Origin: Neisseriales bacterium
GTDB taxonomy: Bacteria > Pseudomonadota > Gammaproteobacteria > Burkholderiales > UBA11063
Direction: 5' to 3'
Assembly: GCA_008017145.1 (NCBI GenBank)
Contig: SSGY01000055.1
Span: 1 to 40,724 of the forward strand
Length of the DNA: 40,724 nt
Notes under the pieces: model-generated
The model's input: the letters and a program-made list of their open reading frames with translations, nothing else
The model's database searches: none
What the model was told of the DNA's origin: nothing
Part shown: in pieces, positions 17,276-26,682 of the stretch
Layout of the letters: every line of letters begins with the position of its first letter
How positions within the stretch are numbered: the stretch's first letter is position 1
Translations under genes and position numbers: made by a program

Positions 17276-17292
17276 AGTTTTTAAGGTGTATT

Positions 17293-17724
17293 ATGAGTGA
17301 ATTAGAAACCATCAGTTTTAAAATTTCTAAAAAAGTTGCAACAGATTTAAAAAGAAAAGCAGGTAAGAATCAATCTAGCTTTATTAGAGATGCAATCAAA
17401 GAAAAGTTATCAAGGGAGATTAAAGAAGATGAAACATTAACTACAATGGTTGATCAAATTAAAAACATGGATCCATTGGCTCTGCATGGGGCATTGTCAG
17501 ATTTGGTTTATACGGCACAAGTTATTTTTAAGGAGAATAAAAAACAAAACGAAGTATTAAAGTTAATATATGAAAGTGCAGCTCTCGGCGGCACTTTTGC
17601 ATACGAAACTTGGAAAGTCGGCGAAGATGAAAATTATGCTGAGAACTCTAAGCTTGGTATTCTACAATCTGTAGAAGATGAATTAATTGATATGAAATTT
17701 ATAGAAAGAACTGTTGATGAATAA
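17293..17724 (+). CDS. ribbon-helix-helix DNA-binding protein, oriT accessory and autorepressor
   Basis: A 143-residue protein whose first 45 residues fit the RHH fold: LETISFKISKKVATDLKRKA (beta-strand and helix A), then KNQSSFIRDAIKEKLSREI (helix B with the N-SSFIR turn). The remaining acidic, helical part probably mediates oligomerisation or contacts with the relaxosome. It heads the operon with the small coiled-coil gene, traD and traI, the usual place for a TraY/TraM/MobC-like accessory protein. Twin operators upstream support autoregulation. Confidence 0.75.
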   Translation: MSELETISFKISKKVATDLKRKAGKNQSSFIRDAIKEKLSREIKEDETLTTMVDQIKNMDPLALHGALSDLVYTAQVIFKENKKQNEVLKLIYESAALGGTFAYETWKVGEDENYAENSKLGILQSVEDELIDMKFIERTVDE

Positions 17725-17763
17725 ACTAGAAATTATTCTAACTGACTTAATGGGGTTACAAAA

Positions 17764-17991
17764 ATGAGTAAATTAAAAATATTGAAAAATAAAATCAAGG
17801 CAATGCAGGAGCAATATGAAAAAGCAGTGCTTGAGCAACACCAAAAAATTGGGGCAATAGCGTTATCACTTTATGAAAAAGACACGTTGAGAGACGCTGA
17901 TTTAAGAAATCAAATTGCCAAAATTATCGGCGAAGATTCACAAAGTGATACAGCTAAAACTGATAGTAATATTTTAAGTAGCGTGGAGTAA
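17764..17991 (+). CDS. small coiled-coil protein of the mobilisation operon
   Basis: A 75-residue, highly charged protein: MSKLKILKNKIKAMQEQYEKAV predicts a coiled coil, then HQKIGAIALSLYEKDTLRDADLRNQIAKIIGE, then a polar Ser/Asp tail. The second part recalls small accessory proteins of relaxase operons that carry a 'KIGAL…' motif, but the similarity is weak. It ends 3 bp before traD. Ribosome site GGGG lies at about 17753. Confidence 0.55.
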   Translation: MSKLKILKNKIKAMQEQYEKAVLEQHQKIGAIALSLYEKDTLRDADLRNQIAKIIGEDSQSDTAKTDSNILSSVE

Positions 17992-17994
17992 TTT

Positions 17995-19935
17995 ATGGCA
18001 AAGATGGCAACCAAGTTTGCAGGTAGACTTCTGCAAATTAAGATGAGTGCAAAGTTCTATGGGCGCATAATGTTTTTGATTTTTGCGGTTCAACTTGTTG
18101 TGTGTTTCGCTTACAACACTTGGTTTAACCATCAATGGATCACAGCAAAGCCAATATTCGATAGCGGCATGGCAATAGCATGGGAAGCATTAAGGAAATG
18201 GAAGATTGGCATTGCAGTTGAAGCTTTGAATACCAATCTTGATTTCTGGTGGCAGAACGTTGGGTGGGTATTTAAAAAAAGCATCTGGGTATGGATATTG
18301 TTACCGATGATTATGACATACTCAGTATTATTTGATGATAAAGACGATGACGAGGAATATAGTCGTGGTCGTCAATACTTGACTCCAGACGAATTAAACA
18401 TGTTAGCAAATAATATTAAGTTCTCATTTGCTAAAATGTGGAAACTATCAAACTTAATTCCACTCGGACAAGTTCGATTACCAATCAAAGAAGAGAATAA
18501 ACAGACCTTTGGTGTTGGTAAGCCTGGTTCTGGAAAAACTAATGCATTTAACCAAATTATTGAGCTTATTCGTAAGCGTAAACAGCGCATTATTATTCAT
18601 GACTATAAAGGTGACTATGTCGAGAACTTTTATAATCCAAAAACCGATATTTTATTTAATCCACTAGATGAACGAAGTGTTGGTTGGTGTTTATTTAATG
18701 ATTGTCAATCGGTAATGGATATCGAAGCATTTGGGCATTCCTTAATACCAAATGCAATAACTGGTGATCCATTCTGGAATAATGCAGCACGCGATGTTTT
18801 GGTTGGAGTATTGTATTTTTGCTGGCACAAGAACAAAAAAACCAATCTAGACATTTGGCGGACAGTTACTGCACCTAATAAAGTACTATATGCAATGTTG
18901 CGTAGTGTCATGGGTGGTGAGGCAGGCGCAAAGCATCTAGAAGATCCAGACGGTAAGACAGCAACTGGTGTAATGTCAAATTTAATGCAGTTTGTTAAAG
19001 TTTTTGATTTCATGTCTAAAATGACTGGTAACTTTTCCATTCGGGAATGGATTGCAAACGATAAAGGACATGGAACTATTTTTATTACCAACTATGCTAA
19101 TTTAAAGTTTACATTAAGTCCAATTATCTCATTATTTATTCAGACAGCAGGTAATCGACTCCTGTCATTGCCGGATGATATTCATCGCCGGATATTTTTC
19201 TTTTTAGATGAGTTTGGACAATTGCCAAATATGGCAACTATTGAAAATTTAATGACTGCATCACGCTCAAAAGGTGGAGCTGTATTTATTGGTGTACAAG
19301 ATATTGGGCAATTAGACAAGCTATATAAAAAAGAAACCCGAACTACAATTTTGAACTCGGCATCAAACCGCATTGTCTTTAACTGTAAAGATCATGACAC
19401 AGCTAAATTCTTCAGTGACGACATTGGTAAGGTAGAGTACTATGAGAATATGGAAAGCCAGTCTCTGGGCATGAATAAGGGCGATAGGATTAACACAAAC
19501 CGTCAGCTGCGTACTGAAAATTTAGTAATGCCTGAAGATATCCAATCATTGCCAGACCTTCATGCTTTTGTATCGATAGGTCATTATGATATTACGTTAA
19601 ATAAATGGAAATATAAGAAATTCAAGAAACAACAAATAGCATTTGTGCCTCGTCAAGATTTAGATTTAGCGAATATCAAAGATATTAATCCGCTAGAGTT
19701 TCTTAAACGTCAGGCAACAAATACTGCCACTGAAAATAGTACTGAAGAGTCAATCTCAAGCGGTGACTCTCCAAAGCCAGCGAAGAAATCTACTGCCAAG
19801 CGAGTGACAGCTAAGTCTAAATCAACTATTGGTAAAGCAAACTCAAGAACTGATAAACCAGACAATGTCGACGATAAGACGAATAATGAAGTAGATAGTC
19901 TAAATAACTTTTTTGAAGATCAAATGCAGGAGTAA
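17995..19935 (+). CDS. traD: type IV coupling protein TraD
   Basis: Inner-membrane hexameric ATPase that hands the relaxase-bound strand to the secretion channel. The 646-residue protein has two N-terminal membrane segments (about 23-43 and 98-115), Walker A GVGKPGSGKT near residue 172, a VirD4/TraD core, Walker B FFFLDEFGQLPNM near 401, and the SRSKGGAVFIGVQDIGQL block that follows it. The last 80 residues are low-complexity Ser/Thr/Lys/Asp, typical of the TraD tail that contacts the relaxosome. The 5-bp gap to traI marks one operon. Confidence 0.95.
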   Translation: MAKMATKFAGRLLQIKMSAKFYGRIMFLIFAVQLVVCFAYNTWFNHQWITAKPIFDSGMAIAWEALRKWKIGIAVEALNTNLDFWWQNVGWVFKKSIWVWILLPMIMTYSVLFDDKDDDEEYSRGRQYLTPDELNMLANNIKFSFAKMWKLSNLIPLGQVRLPIKEENKQTFGVGKPGSGKTNAFNQIIELIRKRKQRIIIHDYKGDYVENFYNPKTDILFNPLDERSVGWCLFNDCQSVMDIEAFGHSLIPNAITGDPFWNNAARDVLVGVLYFCWHKNKKTNLDIWRTVTAPNKVLYAMLRSVMGGEAGAKHLEDPDGKTATGVMSNLMQFVKVFDFMSKMTGNFSIREWIANDKGHGTIFITNYANLKFTLSPIISLFIQTAGNRLLSLPDDIHRRIFFFLDEFGQLPNMATIENLMTASRSKGGAVFIGVQDIGQLDKLYKKETRTTILNSASNRIVFNCKDHDTAKFFSDDIGKVEYYENMESQSLGMNKGDRINTNRQLRTENLVMPEDIQSLPDLHAFVSIGHYDITLNKWKYKKFKKQQIAFVPRQDLDLANIKDINPLEFLKRQATNTATENSTEESISSGDSPKPAKKSTAKRVTAKSKSTIGKANSRTDKPDNVDDKTNNEVDSLNNFFEDQMQE

Positions 19936-19940
19936 ATGAA

Positions 19941-22802
19941 ATGCTAAGTATGCGACGTGTTAATTCTGGACAAGCAAGTAGCTACTATACCGCTGATGAT
20001 TATTATTTAAGCGAAGATAAAGGTCAGTGGTATGGTTCACTTGCTCAAAAGATGGGTTTTACTGGTGGAATTAAGGAAGATGATTTTATATCATTAGTCC
20101 AAGGGGTTGATCCCAAAGGTCGCTTTACTGTGCAATCGAAGATTACCAAAGATAAGGAAGAACACACTGCTGGAGTAGATTTTACTTTTAGCGCTCCAAA
20201 ATCAGTTAGTGTAGCTGCGCTAGTTTTGGGCGATGAGCGCCTTTTGGAAATACAAGATAGGGCAGTTAAACATGCATTAGATTATTACGAAGAACATTAT
20301 GCTGCTGCACGAACTACCGTTAATAGAGTAACTGAAACAGAGCAAACGCATAACATGTTAGCAGCTATGTTTAAACATGTGGGTAGTCGTGAACTTGATC
20401 CTCAAGTGCATACCCATTGTGTAGTAATGAACATGTCGGTTAAAGAAAATGGCGATGTGCGAGCAATGGATTTTGGTGAGGGATTTATGAATAAAATACC
20501 CTTGGGACAAATTTATCGCTCATTTTATGCTAAAGAGATACAAAATTTAGGTTACCAAATTGAATCTGATAGCAAGGGGCTATTTGAAATTAAAGGTATA
20601 CCGCAGGAATTGATAGATGAGTTTTCAAAACGTTCTCAACAAATTGATGAGCGTTTTGAAGAACTACGACAAGAACACCCCAATAAAAATTATTCAGAGT
20701 TACGGCAACAGGCATGTATTGAGACGCGAAAGGTTAAAGATGAACCTCCATTGGAGGTATTAGCTGAACAATGGAAAGAGCGTGCCAATGAGGTAGTTGA
20801 TCTTTCAAAACTGACGGAAAAACTACAAAATATATCTAATGACAAGACACAAGAAGCTGAACGTCCAGACATAAACTCTATAATTGAGAAAGCTGTGCGT
20901 GTTGCTACTGAAACTGAAGCCGTTCCCAAAGTTGAAGATATCTTAATGCCGGCATTAAAGTTTAGCGTTGGACAATATACAGTAGACGAGCTGCAAGTGG
21001 CACTGGATAACCACAAGGAGGTGGTTAAAATGTCAGATCGTAGCTATACAACATTTGATGTTATTCAGGCTGAACAAAAAATTGTTGATGCTGTAATTAA
21101 TGGACGTGACAAGTATGTTAACAGCATAGCCGAAGATAAGATTCGTGAAGAAGTCAAACTCTATGAATTACTGAAAACATTGGAAGCTAATGAGGATCGA
21201 TCTTTGACTCCTGGTCAAAAAGAAGCTGTGCTACATATTTTAAGTTCAAAAGATAATTTGATTGCAATTCAGGGTGATGCTGGTACTGGTAAGACCACCA
21301 TGCTTGATGTGGTACGCACCATTGCGGAAAAAGAGAACAAAGAGATTGTCGGGTTGTCATTTACTGGTAAGGCAGCGAGTGAGATTCAGGATGCTAGTCA
21401 GATACGTTCAAACACTATTGACGGTATGTTGGCAAATAAGGAATCACTGGCAGGTAAAATTATAGTAGTCGATGAAGCATCCCTGGTATCAATTCAAAAA
21501 CTAAATAAAGTACTAGATCGCTGTGATGAGCACAGTAAAGTTGTACTAATTGGTGATACTAAGCAGCTGCAATCGATTGGGCAAGGTAAGATATTTCAAT
21601 CGTTGCAAGAACGAGATATTGTAGACACAGTCAGAATGCCCGAAGTTATTCGTCAACGTAGTACTCCTGAATATAAGTCAGTTGTTGATAAACTTGGTAA
21701 GCGTAATACTGCGGATGCATTCAAAGAATTAGATTCACAAAATAAGATAATAACTATTAAAAGCAGAGACGTTCGGTTGATGGGTATTTGTGATGAATAC
21801 TTAAAAGATCCAAAAAATACAATTGTGGTAACTGCATCAAATAAGGATCGTGAGGATCTAAATAATATTATCCGCAACCAGTTAGTTAGCCAAGGGATTG
21901 TTCAGAGTAATCCCAATAATTTTGTTACACGAGAAAGTAAAAATTTGACTGGAGCAGACCGATTTTATATTGATAGGTACAACAAGCATGATGTGCTAAT
22001 ACTTAACCAAGATAATCATGCTGGTCGGGCAGGTAGTGAACATCGAGTAATTGATATAGATAAAAAGCATCATTCCGTAAAACTCTTAGATACTAAGACT
22101 GGTGCGATTAGCGATTTATCTATTAAAAAGCATGGTGATCAAGTACAGGCATACTCAGTACGTGAGCGTCAATTTGCTCAAGGCGATAAAATTATTTTTC
22201 TCAAGAATGATAAAGGGTTGGATGTTAAGAATGGGCAAACAGCTTATATCTCAGCTATCGACGAGAAGACAAGACAACTGAGTGTAAAAATGGAGAATGG
22301 GCGAGAGCTAACATTTAACCCTAATACTCAATATAAATATATTGGACATGCTTATGCCATTACTGATTATAAGTCGCAAGGTCAAACAGCAAAAAATGTT
22401 ATTTATCACGCCGATACAGATAAAAAAGTGAATTTTAATCAAGCGTATGTTGGTATTACTCGTGGCAAAGATAGTGTAGTTATTTATACGAATGATAAAG
22501 CAAAGTTAACATCACAAGCTCAAGAGTCACAAAAGAAGACTTCTACACTTGATTATAACTTAGCTCGAGCTACGTCAACTACACAACAAAAGAAACTTGA
22601 AGAAATAGCCGCTAAAGTGGCCACTTCACGAAGTCCAGAAAATCAAGTTAGTAATTTACGTAAGCATTCAGTGGCGGAGAGACTCAAAGATGTTAAAGAA
22701 CATATACATGACTCTTCTGATTATAACTTACCAGAGCATAGGAGGATGTTAATTGAAAACAATTCAATAGATCAGAGTCGTTCTAAAAATCGAGAGCGCT
22801 AA
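19941..22802 (+). CDS. traI: MobF-family conjugative relaxase-helicase TraI
   Basis: Nicks oriT, becomes covalently bound to the 5' end and unwinds the transferred strand. The 953-residue protein has the N-terminal relaxase domain: Tyr pairs 15/16 and 21/22 as nicking residues, FSAPKSVS, and a metal-binding His triad spaced as in TrwC (KHVGSRELDPQVHTH, with H at i, i+11, i+13, near residue 155). The helicase follows with Walker A GDAGTGKTT near 446, VVDEASLVS, a UvrD-like C-terminal motif (DYKSQGQTAKNV) and VGITRGKD. MLSMRRVNSG matches the family start, and AGGAG precedes it. It is shorter than F TraI and close to TrwC length. Confidence 0.95.
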   Translation: MLSMRRVNSGQASSYYTADDYYLSEDKGQWYGSLAQKMGFTGGIKEDDFISLVQGVDPKGRFTVQSKITKDKEEHTAGVDFTFSAPKSVSVAALVLGDERLLEIQDRAVKHALDYYEEHYAAARTTVNRVTETEQTHNMLAAMFKHVGSRELDPQVHTHCVVMNMSVKENGDVRAMDFGEGFMNKIPLGQIYRSFYAKEIQNLGYQIESDSKGLFEIKGIPQELIDEFSKRSQQIDERFEELRQEHPNKNYSELRQQACIETRKVKDEPPLEVLAEQWKERANEVVDLSKLTEKLQNISNDKTQEAERPDINSIIEKAVRVATETEAVPKVEDILMPALKFSVGQYTVDELQVALDNHKEVVKMSDRSYTTFDVIQAEQKIVDAVINGRDKYVNSIAEDKIREEVKLYELLKTLEANEDRSLTPGQKEAVLHILSSKDNLIAIQGDAGTGKTTMLDVVRTIAEKENKEIVGLSFTGKAASEIQDASQIRSNTIDGMLANKESLAGKIIVVDEASLVSIQKLNKVLDRCDEHSKVVLIGDTKQLQSIGQGKIFQSLQERDIVDTVRMPEVIRQRSTPEYKSVVDKLGKRNTADAFKELDSQNKIITIKSRDVRLMGICDEYLKDPKNTIVVTASNKDREDLNNIIRNQLVSQGIVQSNPNNFVTRESKNLTGADRFYIDRYNKHDVLILNQDNHAGRAGSEHRVIDIDKKHHSVKLLDTKTGAISDLSIKKHGDQVQAYSVRERQFAQGDKIIFLKNDKGLDVKNGQTAYISAIDEKTRQLSVKMENGRELTFNPNTQYKYIGHAYAITDYKSQGQTAKNVIYHADTDKKVNFNQAYVGITRGKDSVVIYTNDKAKLTSQAQESQKKTSTLDYNLARATSTTQQKKLEEIAAKVATSRSPENQVSNLRKHSVAERLKDVKEHIHDSSDYNLPEHRRMLIENNSIDQSRSKNRER

Positions 22803-22834
22803 TAATTATTTTTTAACTTTAGAAGGTGTTTATC

Positions 22835-23236
22835 ATGAAAGAAATTAATGTGACTGGTTATGTTGGCAAAGATCCGGAGGTGCGTTATGCACCCAATGGT
22901 GATTCATTTACCGTTTTCTCTTTTGCGGTTTCAAGCGGTCCAAAAGATAAAAGGAAAACAGATTGGTTTGAAGTAAGTTGTAATGGTAAGAACGCGGAGA
23001 CCACTCAAAAACATGTGCGTAAAGGTACACGCTTATTAATTCAAGGTTCTCCTGGTATTAATGTTTGGGTGAGCCGAGAGGGTAAACCAATGGGGGTAAT
23101 GCGAATTTCAGTATCACGCCTTGAATTTATTGGTGCTAAATCAGAAGATGATGCAGAGGAAGCTGCTGATGCATCAGAAGAAATTAGTAATGATGAGCCT
23201 GCTTCTGTAAATCCAGATGATATTCCGTTTAGTTAA
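22835..23236 (+). CDS. ssb: single-stranded DNA-binding protein
   Basis: Coats single-stranded DNA during transfer or replication. The 133-residue protein opens with the OB-fold signature MKEINVTGYVGKDPEVRYAPNG, continues with FSFAVSS and DWFEVSCNGK, and ends in an acidic linker and the DDIPF tip that recruits partner proteins (here followed by a final Ser). ATG 22835 with AGAAGG upstream is preferred to an in-frame start at 22826. It is the last gene of the mobilisation operon. Confidence 0.92.
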   Translation: MKEINVTGYVGKDPEVRYAPNGDSFTVFSFAVSSGPKDKRKTDWFEVSCNGKNAETTQKHVRKGTRLLIQGSPGINVWVSREGKPMGVMRISVSRLEFIGAKSEDDAEEAADASEEISNDEPASVNPDDIPFS

Positions 23237-23254
23237 TGGTTAATCTAATTTGTA

Positions 23255-23284
23255 AACTAACTTTCCATTTATGGAGAGTTAGTT
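23255..23284. terminator. hairpin after ssb
   Basis: AACTAACT and AGTTAGTT enclose TCCA/TGGA around a TTTA loop, giving a 12-bp stem with one unpaired T and G. It lies between ssb and the helicase gene. No strong T-run follows, so it may be a processing or weak termination site. Confidence 0.5.
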
Positions 23285-23314
23285 CGGTCTAGTAATTTTA
23301 TAAAAGATATATTT

Positions 23315-26167
23315 ATGAATAACATCTACACTCCTCGTGATTACCAACTGGATATCATTAATGCAGCAATAGAACATTTTAAGCAAAACCAGCGTGGCAA
23401 GTTAATAGTTCCATGCGGGGCAGGTAAAACATTATCAAGCATCTGGATTGCTCAAGCAATTAAAGCTAAAGAAATTCTAATCTGTGTTCCTTCACTATCA
23501 TTACTACGTCAATTTAAAAACGTATGGACGGATCTATCTGTTAACAATAAGAATTACCTGTGCGTATGCTCCGAAAAAGACATTGATAAACATCATGACG
23601 ACTTAATTATGAATCTGGATGAGCTAGAATTACAAACATCAAGGGTTACGAACTCCCCAGGACACATCATCGATTTCTTAAAGCAGGACAATAATTCAGA
23701 AAGAGTGATATTTTCGACTTATCAAAGCCTCAGTATTATCTCTGATGCATTAGAAACTTATAGTCATAAATTTGATTTAATTATTTCTGATGAGGCACAT
23801 AGAACCGTAAACATTGCAACTGAAGGGTATTTCACTTTAATTCATGACAATACGTTAATACCTTCAAAGAATCGTTTATATATGACAGCGACTCCAAAAG
23901 TATTTGCTAACTCATACAAACTACAATTAGATACTCAAGAAATATATGACATGAACAATGAGTCAATCTTTGGTAAAGAGTTCTATCATATGAGTTTTGC
24001 TGAAGCAATTGAGCGCAACATATTGGTTAATTACAAGTTAATCATAGTTGGTATAACAGACAAAAATATTCAACAAATGATATTCAAAAATAATTTAATC
24101 GCCGATGAGGTTAGTGCTGAGGAATTAGCAAATAACTATGCTCTGCAAAAGGCTATGCATGATTATAAAGCAAATCATGCATTATCTTTCCATAACACGA
24201 TTAAAGATGCTAAGAAATTTGCAGAACGGCATAAGATATTATTCCCCAAGACTGATTCGGATTACGTATCAGGAAAAGATAGCTCAAAAATTAGAAAACA
24301 AAAGTTAATAAACTTTGAGAATCAGGATATAGCTATTTTATCAAATGCCAGATGCTTAAGCGAAGGAGTAGATGTACCTGACATAGACTTAGTTCAATTT
24401 TGTTGCCCAAAAAGATCTATAATTGATATAACTCAGTCTATTGGTAGGGCACTAAGACAACCAAGCAATGCAAATAGTGCAAAAAAAGAAGGTTACATTA
24501 TTGTTCCGCTATTCTATAGCGAAACCGATAATTTAGATGACTTAATAATAAGGTCAGGGTATTCAGAAGTTATTAATGTAATAAAAGCGCTGTCTTTACA
24601 GGATGAACCGCTATCGGCTTTTTTCCACGATTCTTTACTTAATTCGCAAAACAATGAGCTTAATGATGATGACTATCAAGCTTACTCGAGTTTTATTATA
24701 TTCGACAATTTCGATGCTAAATTACAAAAATCACTTATAGTAAAAATATTTCACGACTCTTTAGACTCATGGGATCAAAAATATAACGAATTAAAAAGAT
24801 ATCTGGAGAAGCACAACTGGATATTCCCTCATCCGAAAACAAAACTAGGCACGTGGTGTAACAACCAAAAATATAGTAGGAAAATAGGTCGTTTATTACC
24901 AGAGCGAGAAAAGAAATTAGAACAACTTGGAATAAAATGGGCAAGCACATTACCGCGGGATTTATTAAATGAACAAAAATGGGATACACAGTTCAATATG
25001 CTGAATGATTTTATCAAAACCCACAATAGGTATCCTAAAAAACCAATTTTCGCGCATAGGAATAATAAAACACATGAAACACTATTAGCTAAATGGCTTG
25101 GTATTCAACGAATTAAGTTTTCAAGAAAGCTGTTATCTCAAGAAAGAATTAATAAATTAAATACTATAAATTTCATATGGTCCGACACTGATCACAACTG
25201 GGAATATAAATATCAGGAGCTTGTTCAATATATTAGCTGTAATAATATGATACCACAAAAAGAAAAAGGAGCGAATCCTCTTTATAAATGGTGCAACTGG
25301 CAACGATTAATGTACAAAGCAGGTAAGTTAAATCAAGATAAAGTAGCTAAATTAACAGCACTAGGTATTAATCTAGAAATGAAAAAGTCTTACATTCCAT
25401 CTGATGAATCTTTTGAACTTAATTATGAATTAGTTTTAGCCTATGTTAATACTCATGGAACTATTCCCGGGAAAAGAACAGATAGCGGTGAATATAGAAA
25501 GTTAGGTAATTGGATTTGTGCACAGAGAAATAAGTATAAAAAAAATAAATTGTCACCTGACCAAATTTATAAAATGGAACAACTTCCTGACTTTGTATGG
25601 GATACAATAGAAGAAAGATGGTTAGCTGCTTATTATAAATATAAGGAGTTAATTGAAAATAAAGTGGTGCTCAGCAGAGATTTGTCGATGTGGGTCTCAA
25701 CACAAAGAAGGTACTTTAAAGAAAAAAATTATCGATTAACTCAGGAAAGAATAGATTTACTAAATCAAATAAACTTTAAGTGGGAGAGCGAAAACTTATG
25801 GATGTTGAATTATTATGAATATATCGAACTAAACAAAAAAAACTCCAAAGACTTCTCACCTAAATTAATTCAATGGATTCATAAGAACAGGAGGGAACAT
25901 AAAAATAATACTTTAAATTTAGAGAGAAGAAAGTTACTAGATCAAATTTCATTTAATTATGCATCTGAAACTGAAACAACTTGGAATGCGCGTTACAACG
26001 AAGTATTAGAATATATTAAATCAAACAATGATCGCCCAAAAAATGGTAATACGCAATTAGGTAGATGGTTTTATAATAATATTTCTGCTTATAAAACAGG
26101 TAGATTAACACCTGAAAATCATAAATTAATTGAAAGTTTAATAGATATGCTATCTGATATATCATGA
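23315..26167 (+). CDS. SF2 DEAD/DEAH helicase with seven C-terminal helicase-associated repeats
   Basis: A 950-residue protein. The N-terminal 410 residues form an SF2 motor of the restriction-type class: Q-like TPRDYQ, Walker A VPCGAGKT near residue 32, IISDEAHRT near 157, MTATPKVF, and motif VI QSIGRALRQP. From about 485 onward come seven units of about 60 residues of the form W...Y..L..Y....N..P....W...QR......L....L..I.F.W, the helicase-associated (HA) domain. HA domains are thought to bind nucleic acid; their role on mobile elements is unknown. An anti-invader or replication-repair role is possible. It lies between the transfer genes and two LexA/CI-like genes. Confidence 0.85.
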   Translation: MNNIYTPRDYQLDIINAAIEHFKQNQRGKLIVPCGAGKTLSSIWIAQAIKAKEILICVPSLSLLRQFKNVWTDLSVNNKNYLCVCSEKDIDKHHDDLIMNLDELELQTSRVTNSPGHIIDFLKQDNNSERVIFSTYQSLSIISDALETYSHKFDLIISDEAHRTVNIATEGYFTLIHDNTLIPSKNRLYMTATPKVFANSYKLQLDTQEIYDMNNESIFGKEFYHMSFAEAIERNILVNYKLIIVGITDKNIQQMIFKNNLIADEVSAEELANNYALQKAMHDYKANHALSFHNTIKDAKKFAERHKILFPKTDSDYVSGKDSSKIRKQKLINFENQDIAILSNARCLSEGVDVPDIDLVQFCCPKRSIIDITQSIGRALRQPSNANSAKKEGYIIVPLFYSETDNLDDLIIRSGYSEVINVIKALSLQDEPLSAFFHDSLLNSQNNELNDDDYQAYSSFIIFDNFDAKLQKSLIVKIFHDSLDSWDQKYNELKRYLEKHNWIFPHPKTKLGTWCNNQKYSRKIGRLLPEREKKLEQLGIKWASTLPRDLLNEQKWDTQFNMLNDFIKTHNRYPKKPIFAHRNNKTHETLLAKWLGIQRIKFSRKLLSQERINKLNTINFIWSDTDHNWEYKYQELVQYISCNNMIPQKEKGANPLYKWCNWQRLMYKAGKLNQDKVAKLTALGINLEMKKSYIPSDESFELNYELVLAYVNTHGTIPGKRTDSGEYRKLGNWICAQRNKYKKNKLSPDQIYKMEQLPDFVWDTIEERWLAAYYKYKELIENKVVLSRDLSMWVSTQRRYFKEKNYRLTQERIDLLNQINFKWESENLWMLNYYEYIELNKKNSKDFSPKLIQWIHKNRREHKNNTLNLERRKLLDQISFNYASETETTWNARYNEVLEYIKSNNDRPKNGNTQLGRWFYNNISAYKTGRLTPENHKLIESLIDMLSDIS

Positions 26168-26196
26168 TAAAAATATAATTTCAAAGGCAATTTAGT

Positions 26197-26682
26197 ATGA
26201 AAAAAATAAAGATATTAGACAGGATTAAAGCTTTTTTTTCTGGTAATACTGAAAGAGTGAAAATCCCTCTCTATGGTTCATGGCAACATTTTGAAAACTC
26301 CGAAGAGTTTAATAATAGTGAAGTCCTTAATTATAAAGTTATCGATAAAGAGGGCTTTGATCTTTTTGAAATACCGCTTGAGCATGCTGTAGCGATCTAC
26401 TATGATAATGATTCTATGTTGCCTAGTATTAAATCTGGCTGGGTGGCTCTTATTGATAGAAGAAAAATAGAATTTATTAATAACGAATTATACGCAGTTA
26501 TTCTAAATAATAAAATAGAGTTTAGAATATTAGAAAATAGTACATCTAGCACAAATATTAAATTAATTCCTCAAAATAATAATTTTGAAACAGTTGAGTC
26601 GACTAGAGAGGATTTAAATGTATTGGGGAAAATTGAATATATTTTAGGCAGGGCAAATATCACGAATAAAGGTAAAGATTAA
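26197..26682 (+). CDS. S24/LexA-like domain protein without a DNA-binding domain
   Basis: A 161-residue protein. YDNDSMLPSIKSGWVALID near residue 70 matches the catalytic Ser region of LexA/CI/UmuD (SM.P.I..G). The C-terminal ELYAVILNNKIEFRILEN and VLGKIEYILGR follow the rest of the S24 fold. The expected catalytic Lys in the 'VKRL' position reads EFRIL here, so self-cleavage may be lost. No HTH is present, as in UmuD. It directly abuts the next gene, which has an HTH. Confidence 0.65.
   Translation: MKKIKILDRIKAFFSGNTERVKIPLYGSWQHFENSEEFNNSEVLNYKVIDKEGFDLFEIPLEHAVAIYYDNDSMLPSIKSGWVALIDRRKIEFINNELYAVILNNKIEFRILENSTSSTNIKLIPQNNNFETVESTREDLNVLGKIEYILGRANITNKGKD

Noticed and set aside
18705..19091. 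128-codon minus-strand frame inside traD
   Set aside because: Antisense to the conserved ATPase core of TraD; no ribosome site or family pattern.
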